Assembly: GCF_900110145.1 (NCBI RefSeq) | Contig: NZ_FOCP01000011.1 | Coordinates: 41,760 to 105,759 of the forward strand | From: Nitrosomonas marina | GTDB lineage: Bacteria > Pseudomonadota > Gammaproteobacteria > Burkholderiales > Nitrosomonadaceae | DNA length: 64,000 nt | Direction: 5' to 3' | Shown here: one piece after another, positions 45,957 through 54,982 of the stretch | Layout: each line of letters opens with the position of its first letter | Numbering within the stretch: the first letter of the stretch is position 1 | Translations under genes and position numbers: made by a program | The notes under the pieces: generated by a model | Database searches by the model: none | The model's input: only the letters and a program-made list of their open reading frames with translations | Told to the model about the DNA's origin: nothing

Positions 45957-48599
45957 TCAAGTAGACGGCCTGTGGTTAGCAGTATGCAACAATACGGGCA
46001 GAATGATTAAAACACATACCAGTGTCAACACAACACCGATCAGCAACAATAATCCCATACTGGTGGTGCCCTGGTGTTGCGAGAAGATCAAACTCCCAAA
46101 ACCCGCCATTGTCGTTAAAGCACTATAATAAATAGCGCGTGCTGTACTGGTATATAGTAAATTTTTATACGCTTCCCCGTTATTGCGACTTCTATGCACC
46201 ATATGAACGCTACAATCAATACCGATACCCAGAATCAACGGCAAGGCAATCACGTTGGCAAAATTAAATGGCAACCCCATCAATACGGTTACAGCGCCAG
46301 TAAATAACGCTGCGAGTATCAACGGCACCAATACAAGCACAGTCGATTTTAAGCACCTAAGTAATACCAGCAATGCTACTACAACGCCGATAATCGCCAG
46401 CGAGAATGCATGGATAAATGCGTCAACTACCGCCTTGCCCGCTTCCAGACTGATAACAGGTACGCCAGTTGCTCCGGGAGCTACATCCTGAACTGCACGC
46501 ACAAACATTTTTAATGCATCATTATCACTAATATTATCAGCAGGGTATACTGCAATACGATACACTTCCTGTTTGCTTAACCAGTGCATTCTAACTGATT
46601 CAGGTATGTCTTCCAGGGTAAAGATCGACGCACCCAACGCAAGCTGCAGACGTTGCAGGGACACTGGCAGTAAATGCAACAAATCATGCTCGACCCCGGA
46701 CAACAGGTTTTCCCGTGCTTCGTCTTCAGTCAGCGCATTCAATCGCGACAGCAGATTACGTAATGATACATGCAGTTTTTTTGCCGCCTGGGTAGCTTGA
46801 TGTGCAGGCTGCTCATCCAGAAAAAGTGACAGCTCGCTCTTCAAATCCATCAAAACATTACGCTGTTCATCGATATTGACCCGTTTCTGAGAAGTTGGGG
46901 CAAATGAAACCGGTCCGAGAGTCATTGCCATCTCTTCAATCAAACGAATCTTCTCTTCCTGATCATTCGGCACAAAATCCAGCATGGTGACTACTTTGTC
47001 CACTTCCTGCAAACCGGTTAACTGTTGAGCAAGCCTTATGGTTTCATCACGGTTATCAGCCAGCGCAATGATATGCCAGGGTGAATCATCTGAATTTTCC
47101 AGCAACTCACGAAAAGTTTCCACAGACTCCGCCCTTGGATCATTCAGATTGAGTAGATTGTAATCAAACTTTATCTGCGGAAGTGCGAATATCGAAAGTA
47201 ATGCGGCACATGTTGTCAAAATATAAATGCTTTTCCGTGCATGAATCGGCCATTCCAATACAGTATGCACAGGCTTAACAGAAATCAGCGGTTTGATAGG
47301 CTGTATTGGAAAAAATCGTTGCAAAGCAGGGACGATTGTCAATGTCACCAACAAACTGATAATCATGCCCGAACCGGAAATCAGACCTAGTTCCGCTACG
47401 CCATCATACGATGTTGGTATAAAAGCATAAAAACCAATTGCTGTCGTTACTGCGCAGATTGTCAAGGCTCGCCCGATATCACCGCCTGCCATGGGTAGCG
47501 CTTGAATAACCGGGGAACCGTTTTTTCTGATTTCTTCGTGCCGTAATAAAAAATGTATTGCGTAATCCACACCCAGTCCGATATACAGAACCGCAAAGGC
47601 AATTGAAATCAGATTCAAATGACCTACTGCAAACGTTGCAAATGCAGCAGTTAAAATCAACCCTAATATAAGGCTGAATATCACTGTCATGATTGCACCG
47701 AAACTACGGACCGCCACAAGCAGTACCACAATAACCAGCACCAACGCGAGTATTCCGGCACTTTGCGCACCATGCATGGCGCTATTCAGTTCATCGAAAG
47801 CAAGTGCCGCTTCGCCCGTAATGCGTAATTTTACTGGCGTATCACGGGCCAGCCCCATTTCCATTGCTGTTTCACGCACAGCATTCATCGACTGTTCTGC
47901 AGCAAACAACTGCGCATAATCATGCTTGGGTCTGGTCAATATCAATTCTTGATACATACCGTCCTGGCGCTCACCATCTAACAGTATTTGCCAAGATAAC
48001 GCACGCGGTTCTCCAGCGAGTCTGGCGTCCAATGTTGAACTAACACCATTGAAAACAGTTCCGAGTTTTAGATTCCTGCCGCTATTGATCTCAGCGACGG
48101 CTTCGGATAGTACTGATATAAATGTATTGAGCGTCGGATTATCAGCAAGACGTGCGATCAGTGGCTGAGCAGCAGCAAGCTGATCCGTGATTCTTTCCAA
48201 CTCGGACAAATCTTTGTAGAGCAAGCCATTTTGCTGAAAAAAAGGATCGCCGCTTAAATAGCTAGCCTCGTAAAAGTGAGTACCATCGTTCTGGAGATAG
48301 TAGGTCAGTTGTTTAGCGGCCGCATGCGCCTGTTCGGGTGTTGGCGCATCAACTACCAGAAGCAATGCATCCTCATATTGCGGAAACGCTTCTTTATAGC
48401 GTTTGTGATTAATCCGGAAGGGAACATCCTCTGATAGCATGTCAGTTGTATCAGTCTGTACACCCAGGTTATTTACGGTGTAGGTTATACTGATTCCAGC
48501 CGCGACAACTGCCAGAATAATGATCCAAATGGCTTTTTGATAGGAAAACGCTGTCCAGCGAGCGAAAAAAAGACTACCTGAGCCGATTGAAATTTTCAC
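45957..48599 (-). CDS. hpnN: Hopanoid transporter HpnN (RND superfamily)
   Basis: 880 residues with two sets of six membrane helices and two large periplasmic loops, the RND/MMPL plan. The helices around DYAIHFLLRHEEIRKNG and DCSVHMVHRSRNNGEA are typical of HpnN. In Rhodopseudomonas HpnN shuttles hopanoids to the outer membrane. The start is GTG (RC of 48597-48599) with AAGGA before it, since the nearby ATG is followed directly by TGA. Position after hpnH-hpnB-hpnM supports the call. Confidence 0.9.
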   Translation of the reverse strand: MKISIGSGSLFFARWTAFSYQKAIWIIILAVVAAGISITYTVNNLGVQTDTTDMLSEDVPFRINHKRYKEAFPQYEDALLLVVDAPTPEQAHAAAKQLTYYLQNDGTHFYEASYLSGDPFFQQNGLLYKDLSELERITDQLAAAQPLIARLADNPTLNTFISVLSEAVAEINSGRNLKLGTVFNGVSSTLDARLAGEPRALSWQILLDGERQDGMYQELILTRPKHDYAQLFAAEQSMNAVRETAMEMGLARDTPVKLRITGEAALAFDELNSAMHGAQSAGILALVLVIVVLLVAVRSFGAIMTVIFSLILGLILTAAFATFAVGHLNLISIAFAVLYIGLGVDYAIHFLLRHEEIRKNGSPVIQALPMAGGDIGRALTICAVTTAIGFYAFIPTSYDGVAELGLISGSGMIISLLVTLTIVPALQRFFPIQPIKPLISVKPVHTVLEWPIHARKSIYILTTCAALLSIFALPQIKFDYNLLNLNDPRAESVETFRELLENSDDSPWHIIALADNRDETIRLAQQLTGLQEVDKVVTMLDFVPNDQEEKIRLIEEMAMTLGPVSFAPTSQKRVNIDEQRNVLMDLKSELSLFLDEQPAHQATQAAKKLHVSLRNLLSRLNALTEDEARENLLSGVEHDLLHLLPVSLQRLQLALGASIFTLEDIPESVRMHWLSKQEVYRIAVYPADNISDNDALKMFVRAVQDVAPGATGVPVISLEAGKAVVDAFIHAFSLAIIGVVVALLVLLRCLKSTVLVLVPLILAALFTGAVTVLMGLPFNFANVIALPLILGIGIDCSVHMVHRSRNNGEAYKNLLYTSTARAIYYSALTTMAGFGSLIFSQHQGTTSMGLLLLIGVVLTLVCVLIILPVLLHTANHRPST

Positions 48600-48680
48600 A
48601 TTAAATCCTTCTGAACACTAATGCTTCATCAATCTAGTAATGAATAGCTAATAGCATTTCAGGCAATCTCGTCTGAGCAG

Positions 48681-49337
48681 CTACTCGCTATGCTCGGCTT
48701 CTGCAATTTTGACATTCAGCATGTCTATCAATGACTGGAATCCTTCGCGTTGCAAGATTGATCGATATTCGCTACGTTTAATCGCCAAATCACTGACGCC
48801 ATCAAATAAAATGTTCACAATTAACCAATGCTCTTCTGGTTGATGAAGCACGTAATCAAAATTCACTGCGCCGCCATCTCCCTTGTTGAGCCGACTGCGC
48901 ACCAGTTTCTGGTTTCTTGGCAAATCGCGCTGTTCGATAAACTCGAACTGCTCGTCATTATATTGTTTAAATCGGCCGGCATATGTTGCAATACTAAGCT
49001 TCCTGAATGTTTCTATAATCAGATTCTGTTGCATTGTATCCAACTCGTGCCACAGACTAGCCCCAAGGATGGTTTTGATAATTAGATCAATATCATGCGT
49101 CTGGTTGACAACGGACGTTAAAAATTCAACTCGTTCTGAATAGTCAAGCTGTTCCCCCTCACGCATTACATGCAACAAGGACTGTTGCAAAAAATCAATT
49201 GTACTTTGTGCACTATCCAATTCGGGTTCATCTGCGTGTGTAATACCGATTGGAACCACAATGAGCAAGGATAGCAGCGCAGCGGTAATTAAACACAACG
49301 GCAAGCTTATTTTTCTAGTAGTCTGTTTTGCTTTCAT
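48681..49337 (-). CDS. hpnM: HpnM/MlaC-like periplasmic lipid carrier
   Basis: 218 residues with a signal peptide (about 1-30, ending THADEP) and an MlaC/Ttg2D-like fold: FLQQSLLHVMREGEQLDYSERVEF and AGRFKQYNDEQFEFIEQRDL are typical, with a lipid-binding pocket in relatives. In hopanoid clusters this HpnM probably hands lipid on through the periplasm. I chose 49337 (AAGGA nine bases ahead); the frame opens ten codons earlier. It overlaps hpnB by 23 bases. Confidence 0.88.
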   Translation of the reverse strand: MKAKQTTRKISLPLCLITAALLSLLIVVPIGITHADEPELDSAQSTIDFLQQSLLHVMREGEQLDYSERVEFLTSVVNQTHDIDLIIKTILGASLWHELDTMQQNLIIETFRKLSIATYAGRFKQYNDEQFEFIEQRDLPRNQKLVRSRLNKGDGGAVNFDYVLHQPEEHWLIVNILFDGVSDLAIKRSEYRSILQREGFQSLIDMLNVKIAEAEHSE

Positions 49338-50466
49338 ATCGACGGTCCTTCCAGCGAGCACGTTCACCGCGCCAGTAACGTATTGCTGAGGTCCATGTCA
49401 TGGCAAGATACAGCGTACCAATAACTGGTAACGCAAATACCCATATTGGTGAACAATGAAAATAAGCCAAAGTCGGCCTATATGCTAAATACATGACCAG
49501 CCACGCTGCTGCACAAAGCATATAGGCTTTCTGATCATCAGGCAGCAACAAGAACAAGAATGGCCCAAACCAGAACATTGATATCATAATCACGGTACAC
49601 AGGATCAATAATGGCAGCGAGTAATTAAGTTGTGTATACGCCGTTCTGGATACCATTTCCCAGACAGTCTCCAATCTAGGATAACCACGCTGACTGCGTA
49701 CTGAGTGACTTAAACCTAACCAGATTTTGTTTCCTGCATGTTTGATGCGTGCAGCCAGCGTACAATCATCAATTAATGCATTGTGTAGACTGGCAAATGC
49801 TCCCACAGCACGCAATGCCTTCGTTTCCACAAGTATACACCCACCTGCTGCAGCAGCCATGCTTGAAGCAGGTTTATTTGTCAATCCAAAAGGATACAAC
49901 AGCTTAAAGAAAAAGATAAATGCGGGCATGAACGAACGCTCTACAAGATTATTTAGAGGTGGCGCGGCCATTATTGACACCAAGGAACATTGCTCTTTTG
50001 TTGCTTTATCCAGAAGCGCGGCAATAATTCCTGGCGACAGAGCAATATCAGCATCAAGTAATAATGTGTAAGCGGTACGCACTTCCCGCAATCCCTGTTC
50101 GAGAGCCCAAAGCTTGCCACTCCAGCCAACCGGCGGCGCGACACCGCTAATAACCTGTGCTCCATTCGCTCGCGCTAACAGTGCTGTCTGATCCGTAGAC
50201 TGATCATCTATAACAAAAATTTTTAAACCAGTCCCCTGGGCATGGACAGCTTCGAGTGTGTGTCTGATAAACTCCGCCTCATTGCGAGCTGGAATCAACA
50301 CCGTGACGTCCTTTAGATTAGATGCAGAATGCGAACTCTGTTCTGGCTCTATCTGCTCATGTGTACTAGTCGGTCGCCAGGGGAGCAAAAGTATCAAAGA
50401 CCAACCAAAAACTCCAAATGCGCCTAATACAAATCCCAATAAGCCAATCAACGAAGGATTAAACAT
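49315..50466 (-). CDS. hpnB: Hopene-associated glycosyltransferase HpnB
   Basis: 383-residue family-2 glycosyltransferase with an N-terminal membrane helix (about 5-30) and three or four at the C-terminus (about 275-360). The GT-A core has LIPARNEAEFI, the metal-binding DADIALSPG and a following ALIDDCTLAARIK with the acceptor-side DD. Substrate and sugar are not known; in hopanoid clusters HpnB has no fully settled role. It lies 112 bases after hpnH. Confidence 0.87.
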   Translation of the reverse strand: MFNPSLIGLLGFVLGAFGVFGWSLILLLPWRPTSTHEQIEPEQSSHSASNLKDVTVLIPARNEAEFIRHTLEAVHAQGTGLKIFVIDDQSTDQTALLARANGAQVISGVAPPVGWSGKLWALEQGLREVRTAYTLLLDADIALSPGIIAALLDKATKEQCSLVSIMAAPPLNNLVERSFMPAFIFFFKLLYPFGLTNKPASSMAAAAGGCILVETKALRAVGAFASLHNALIDDCTLAARIKHAGNKIWLGLSHSVRSQRGYPRLETVWEMVSRTAYTQLNYSLPLLILCTVIMISMFWFGPFLFLLLPDDQKAYMLCAAAWLVMYLAYRPTLAYFHCSPIWVFALPVIGTLYLAMTWTSAIRYWRGERARWKDRRYESKTDY

Positions 50467-50577
50467 AAAAACTTATAAATCTTTCGTTACAACAATCACC
50501 CACTGATTCACATTGCATGTGAAGCCACATGACAATCATTCGGTTCAACACTGCAACAGTGTTGATGTGATTCTTGT

Positions 50578-51696
50578 CTATTTATTTGATATCGTTACAG
50601 GAATGTCTGCCAGTTTTTTCCTTTTTTTGTCAGCTTCAGCAATCCACTTGGGTAAGGGTTCTGCTACCATTTCACCAGTTGTTCTGGGACCTTTAACTGA
50701 GGTTACAAGTGCCTTCCAGGGATGCTGCAACGTATCTTCCACTGCAGTGGCTTCGTAACCACAATGCGCCATGCATTGAGCGCATTTTGGGTTGTTTGCG
50801 TTACCGTATTTTTCCCAAGGTGTTGTATCGAGCAATTCCTGGAATGTATTAACATAACCCTCGTCAGCCAGTAAATAGCACGGTTTTTGCCATCCAAAAA
50901 CATTTCGTGTCGGATTACCCCAAGGAGTACACTTATAATCCTGGTTTCCCGCCAAATAATCGAGATAAAGAGCCGAGTGATTGAGCCGCCATTTACGCTT
51001 CAGTTTTTTGCCTAACGCAAAAATACCGCGAAACAATTTTTTAGTATCGGCACCTTTGATAAATACATCCTGTTTGGGAGCATGCTCATAACTGAACCCC
51101 GGAGCAATTGTCGCGCCTTCAACGCCAAGTTCCATGGCATAATCAAGAAATTCGACAACATCTTCCGGTGTCTCGCCTTGAAATAACGTGCAATTAATTG
51201 TAACCCTGAATCCTTTTTCCAAAGCAATTTTAATCGCCTCAACCGCCCGGTCGAATACTCCATCTTGACAAACCGAAGCATCATGCCGTTCTCTCATACC
51301 GTCCAGGTGAACTGAAAATGTCAGGTATGGCGACGGAGTATAGTCATCAATTCTCTTCTTCAACAGCAACGCATTGGTACATAGATACACATATTTTTTG
51401 CGTTTAATGATACCGGCAACTATTTGCGGCATTTCTTTATGCAATAAAGGCTCGCCACCCGGAATGGAAACCATGGGTGCACCACATTCATCAACAGCCT
51501 GCATACACTCATCATACGATAACCGTTTATCCAGAATTTCCTCTGGGTGTGCGATTTTTCCGCAGCCAGCGCAAGCGAGATTACAACGAAACAGCGGTTC
51601 CAGCATTAAAACCAGCGGGTACTTCTTGACTCCCAAAATTTTTTGTTTAATCAAGTATGTGCCTACCGCGATTTGTTGGCGTAAGGGTACTCCCAT
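50578..51696 (-). CDS. hpnH: Radical SAM enzyme HpnH (adenosylhopane synthase)
   Basis: Joins a 5'-deoxyadenosyl radical to diploptene to make adenosylhopane, the first step of C35 hopanoid side chains. The 4Fe-4S motif C-x3-C-x2-C is in FRCNLACAGCGKI. The GGEPLLHKEMP motif and SVHLDGMRERHD binding residues, and the late Cys cluster NNPKCAQCMAHCGYE, complete it. Length 372, normal. GGAGGT eight bases before the ATG at 51696 decides the start. First gene of the hpnHBMN string; squalene-hopene cyclase is not in the window. Confidence 0.95.
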   Translation of the reverse strand: MGVPLRQQIAVGTYLIKQKILGVKKYPLVLMLEPLFRCNLACAGCGKIAHPEEILDKRLSYDECMQAVDECGAPMVSIPGGEPLLHKEMPQIVAGIIKRKKYVYLCTNALLLKKRIDDYTPSPYLTFSVHLDGMRERHDASVCQDGVFDRAVEAIKIALEKGFRVTINCTLFQGETPEDVVEFLDYAMELGVEGATIAPGFSYEHAPKQDVFIKGADTKKLFRGIFALGKKLKRKWRLNHSALYLDYLAGNQDYKCTPWGNPTRNVFGWQKPCYLLADEGYVNTFQELLDTTPWEKYGNANNPKCAQCMAHCGYEATAVEDTLQHPWKALVTSVKGPRTTGEMVAEPLPKWIAEADKKRKKLADIPVTISNK

Positions 51697-52236
51697 GGAC
51701 AAAACCTCCAAAAGCTTGTATCGATTGCAAAATATTGGCGGGTAGATGCCAAGCTCATGACATCAGAAATCAATATGGTCACATCAAAAATTTAATGCAC
51801 CACACAATCCGCAATCGATTGAAAAAATGAAATATATACCGGCGGTTCTCAAAAAAGCTCCTTAGTTTCCTGAAAACCAATTACTCAGTAAACATTGTAA
51901 TTATATCTTAATCCCACATGGAAACTGAACTACCAATCGCAAATCATTTGCATTCACCCGATAGCGATTGGACCATAAATTTCCTTTCAAAACAATTAAT
52001 TAGCAACTATAAACGGTATTAAAAATCTGCTCATGTACAATTTGCATAAATGCAACACTGCGATGATATTTGTGTTTTGAAGCACACTATATTCAGAAAA
52101 TTTCTTAAAACAACATTGTATGCGTTTACAAATTATGAGATTACTTATCCAGTCAACATTTTGATTCAAATTGTATACAAGTATCACCCATTTTCGGTTG
52201 ATGGAGTGCCGGACAGGAAGCTTTTATGACAATTTG
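51697..52236. other. Intergenic interval, 540 bases
   Basis: AT-rich, with an inverted repeat ATCGATTGC/GCAATCGAT (51720-51728 and 51811-51819) near the hpnH start. No gene is supported. Control sequences of hpnH must lie in its first 200 bases. Confidence 0.45.
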
Positions 52237-52638
52237 CTAAAAATCGACTCCAAGTGCACGCAATGTCTCCTTGGTAAGCTCACCCGTTGCCAGATCGTTA
52301 TCTTGTTGAAAATTTTCAATGGCAGATAAAGTTCTTGGACCACTAATTCCATCGACTGGGCCCGGATTGTAACCAGCGTTTGCCAGAGCTTGCTGCACGC
52401 GACGTATTAAACCAGGTGTTGCTGCAACAACTTCATGTGAATCTTCCATAATTTCAATAGCCGGCTCAACAACTGTTGCCTCTAATGCATCGACAGCATC
52501 TTCCTGTATCTCGCTGACCGCAATTTCAGCTTCATTAGCAGTTTCTTTCGCTGCGTCAATCATCTCGTCAACCGCATCACCCGCCGTTTTCGCAGCAGTG
52601 TCAATTGATTCGCTTGTTGCTTCAGACAAGTCATTCAA
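52237..52638 (-). pseudogene. Peptidoglycan-binding domain part of a split lipoprotein
   Basis: 133 codons opening with TTG at 52638, no ATG and no good ribosome site. A helical acidic stretch (about 1-70, many Ala, Asp, Glu) leads to a PG_binding_1 domain (RVQQALANAGYNPGPVDGISG and TLSAIENFQQDNDL), which normally holds peptidoglycan. There is no signal peptide, so alone it would stay in the cytoplasm. Its start overlaps by four bases (TTGA) the lipoprotein frame, one base off in reading frame. I infer one gene broken by a frameshift, or translational coupling with a TTG start. Confidence 0.6.
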
Positions 52639-52892
52639 GATACTTCCATGGAACTCATCTCTTCTTCCAAATCAATATTCCCAAACGGTTCAATGTCATC
52701 CGTTTCTTCTTGTATATCTACTAAAGGTTCAGGCTCAATGATTGTTTCCAAACTTTGAATTGGCTCATCAGTCACTTGCTCCTGGCTCTGAGTTGCCGCA
52801 TCCTCCGGCTCATCACCGCAACCGGATAGAAACCCGGCAGTAAACAAGAAAACAACACTAGCTGATAATAATTTAACCCTGCTTGATTTCAT
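52635..52892 (-). CDS. Lipoprotein N-terminal part (85 residues), probably of a frameshifted gene
   Basis: Signal peptide with lipobox FLSGC (lipid-modified Cys25), then an acidic, Glu-rich linker (for example EPLVDIQEETDDIEPFG). GGAGGG precedes the ATG, so it is expressed. The end MSSMEVS comes early and has no domain. The frame with the peptidoglycan-binding domain follows at once, shifted by one base. Together they would give a surface-lipid-anchored wall-binding protein of about 215 residues. Confidence 0.72.
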   Translation of the reverse strand: MKSSRVKLLSASVVFLFTAGFLSGCGDEPEDAATQSQEQVTDEPIQSLETIIEPEPLVDIQEETDDIEPFGNIDLEEEMSSMEVS

Positions 52893-53304
52893 TGACTCCC
52901 TCCGTACTTATGATACATAGACAACAAGCGATAACTCACATAATGCTGCATTTACTCTGCAATATACTCAATTGTTTTGGTATTATTATTATTTAATATT
53001 AATAGCATAACTCTCTTCAATGAATGTTATCCAGAACGTTTACTGGCTATAAAACATTCATCTGCGCACTGCTTAAGCACGCTACTCTGCTCTTGAACAA
53101 CACAATATATCAGAATAGAGATAATTTTTAATTTTTTATCTGTTTTTCATGGTGTTGGCTGTCTCAAAAACAATTTTTAACAACTCGATAGGGAAAAACA
53201 TCAAATTTTCCTCATATCCGGTATAGACTAATTTATATTGTTCCAAATTACCAATTTTTTTATTCTTATAGTCACAAATTATATGATTTTCGTTTTGCTC
53301 CATA
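52893..53304. other. Intergenic interval, 412 bases
   Basis: Divergent promoters, very AT-rich, no gene or clear dyad seen. Confidence 0.45.
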
Positions 53305-54435
53305 ATGAAAACTCACACATTCGAAAAACGACACTTGTGTTTAATTGGCGCAGGCCATAGTCATGTGATGGTGATCAGACAACTGGTCACAGAACCATTG
53401 CAAAATACAGATGTAACGTTAATAAGCCCGGATATGCATACTCCCTATTCAGGCATGCTGCCTGGGTTGATTGCAGGCCATTATTCATTTGAAGATTGCC
53501 ATATAAATGTACGACGTCTGTGTCAGTGGGCTGGCATCAGATTTGTTCGAAGCACAGTTGAACAGATCAATCCGGAGCTTCAAGTGATCAACTGCCCAGA
53601 TTTTTCACCTATTAGATATGATCTGCTATCCGTAAATATAGGCTCACGACCCACTACGCATGGAATACTCGGTGCAGATAAGTTTGGTTGTACCATCAAA
53701 CCGGTTCGTAATTTTCTTTTACGATGGCTTCATTGGCTGGACTCTCGAACCGAGTCAAAACGAAAACAAAGAATTGTCGTGGTCGGAGGTGGTGCTGCGG
53801 GGGTTGAAGTATTGCTAGCAATGCACTATCACGTGCAAGCCTCAACCACAATTGACACCGACTTTACACTCGTTAGCGGTGATTTGACGATTCTTACCAC
53901 ACATAACAGCACAGTACAGAATTATTTTCACAGACATTTGCAGTCCAAAGGCATCACTGTTAGAAATGGAAAAGTGTCTTCTATTGACGAGCAGTTACTA
54001 CATTTCCAGGATGGCTCCTCTTTAGATTACGATTTTACGGTGTGGGCGACACATGCTGGCGCATATTCATGGCCGGCAAGAAGTGGAATACAATGCGACT
54101 CATGCGGTTTTATTAAAGTTAATCAAACCCTACAAAGTATTTCGCATGAGAATATCTTTGCTGCAGGTGATTGTGCTGCATTTATGCCACAAGCATTGTC
54201 CAAGGCTGGCGTATTTGCAGTGCGACAAGGACCGGTACTTCTAAACAATTTAGTCGCATCAATCAATCAGAAGAAACTTTCCTCATTTAAGCCGCAACAA
54301 CAATTTTTGAGTTTAATCACTACGGGCGCACGACATGCAATTGCATCACGGGGGGGCATTTTCTTACACGGAAGATGGGTCTGGCATTGGAAAAATTTTA
54401 TTGACAGCAAATTTATGAAATGTTTTCGCCACTAA
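53305..54435 (+). CDS. FAD-dependent pyridine nucleotide-disulfide oxidoreductase (TIGR03169-like)
   Basis: 376 residues with two Rossmann nucleotide-binding sites: CLIGAGHSHVMVIRQL for FAD and IVVVGGGAAGVEVLLAM for NAD(P), and the late FAD motif NIFAAGDCAAF. The HSH-containing first loop and MLPGLIAGHYSFEDCHIN are those of the class fused to or paired with selenide water dikinase SelD in other bacteria; no selD is seen in the window. NDH-2-like quinone oxidoreductases are related. Its partner and acceptor are unknown. Confidence 0.83.
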   Translation: MKTHTFEKRHLCLIGAGHSHVMVIRQLVTEPLQNTDVTLISPDMHTPYSGMLPGLIAGHYSFEDCHINVRRLCQWAGIRFVRSTVEQINPELQVINCPDFSPIRYDLLSVNIGSRPTTHGILGADKFGCTIKPVRNFLLRWLHWLDSRTESKRKQRIVVVGGGAAGVEVLLAMHYHVQASTTIDTDFTLVSGDLTILTTHNSTVQNYFHRHLQSKGITVRNGKVSSIDEQLLHFQDGSSLDYDFTVWATHAGAYSWPARSGIQCDSCGFIKVNQTLQSISHENIFAAGDCAAFMPQALSKAGVFAVRQGPVLLNNLVASINQKKLSSFKPQQQFLSLITTGARHAIASRGGIFLHGRWVWHWKNFIDSKFMKCFRH

Positions 54436-54982
54436 CACCAATATCAAACAAAAAGTGCGGCAACGCAGTACACTTCTTACACCTCGGTCAATAATGCACA
54501 TTAACGCACATGTCAGGCTGGTATAAATAAATCAAATATATGTGTCATTATCAGCGACTAATTAACGCATACAGGATGCAAAATTACATCAACGTGCTTT
54601 TATCAACTTTACAAGTAAAGATAAGTCCTCATTCTGCAAACCGAATTAATTCTGATACACCAATACAAAAAGAAAGTAACACAAATGTCTCAAATAAAAC
54701 TATATATACAATTCATGAAAGATCGGCGCAATTGTTGTTTTGGCGCAACAACTGGCCAAGATTGCCTTGACAGAAAAAACCTCCTTATATAAGCTGCGCT
54801 TTGGTCAAATACGACACACTTATTGAACATTTGGAATGTCAGCTGTTAGCGATTAAGTAGGAATTTCCGGTAAGCGAAAAGTCAATAGACGACATATAAT
54901 AAGAGTTGACACGCACCATCAAATACCTTGCTATAGGAAGCAAGATGAAACGTACAAGTTATATTACTTCGAGGGGAAGATC
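54436..54982. other. Intergenic interval, 547 bases
   Basis: No supported gene. A 76-codon frame at 54540-54770 has no family and no ribosome site. The promoter of the sphingolipid-type operon should lie in its last 150 bases. Confidence 0.5.

Noticed and set aside
51720..51819. Nine-base inverted repeat ATCGATTGC/GCAATCGAT near the hpnH start
   Set aside because: Separated by 82 bases and without supporting context; probably chance.
54540..54770. 76-codon frame upstream of the lipid operon
   Set aside because: No ribosome site, low-complexity Asn/Ser/Ile make-up.
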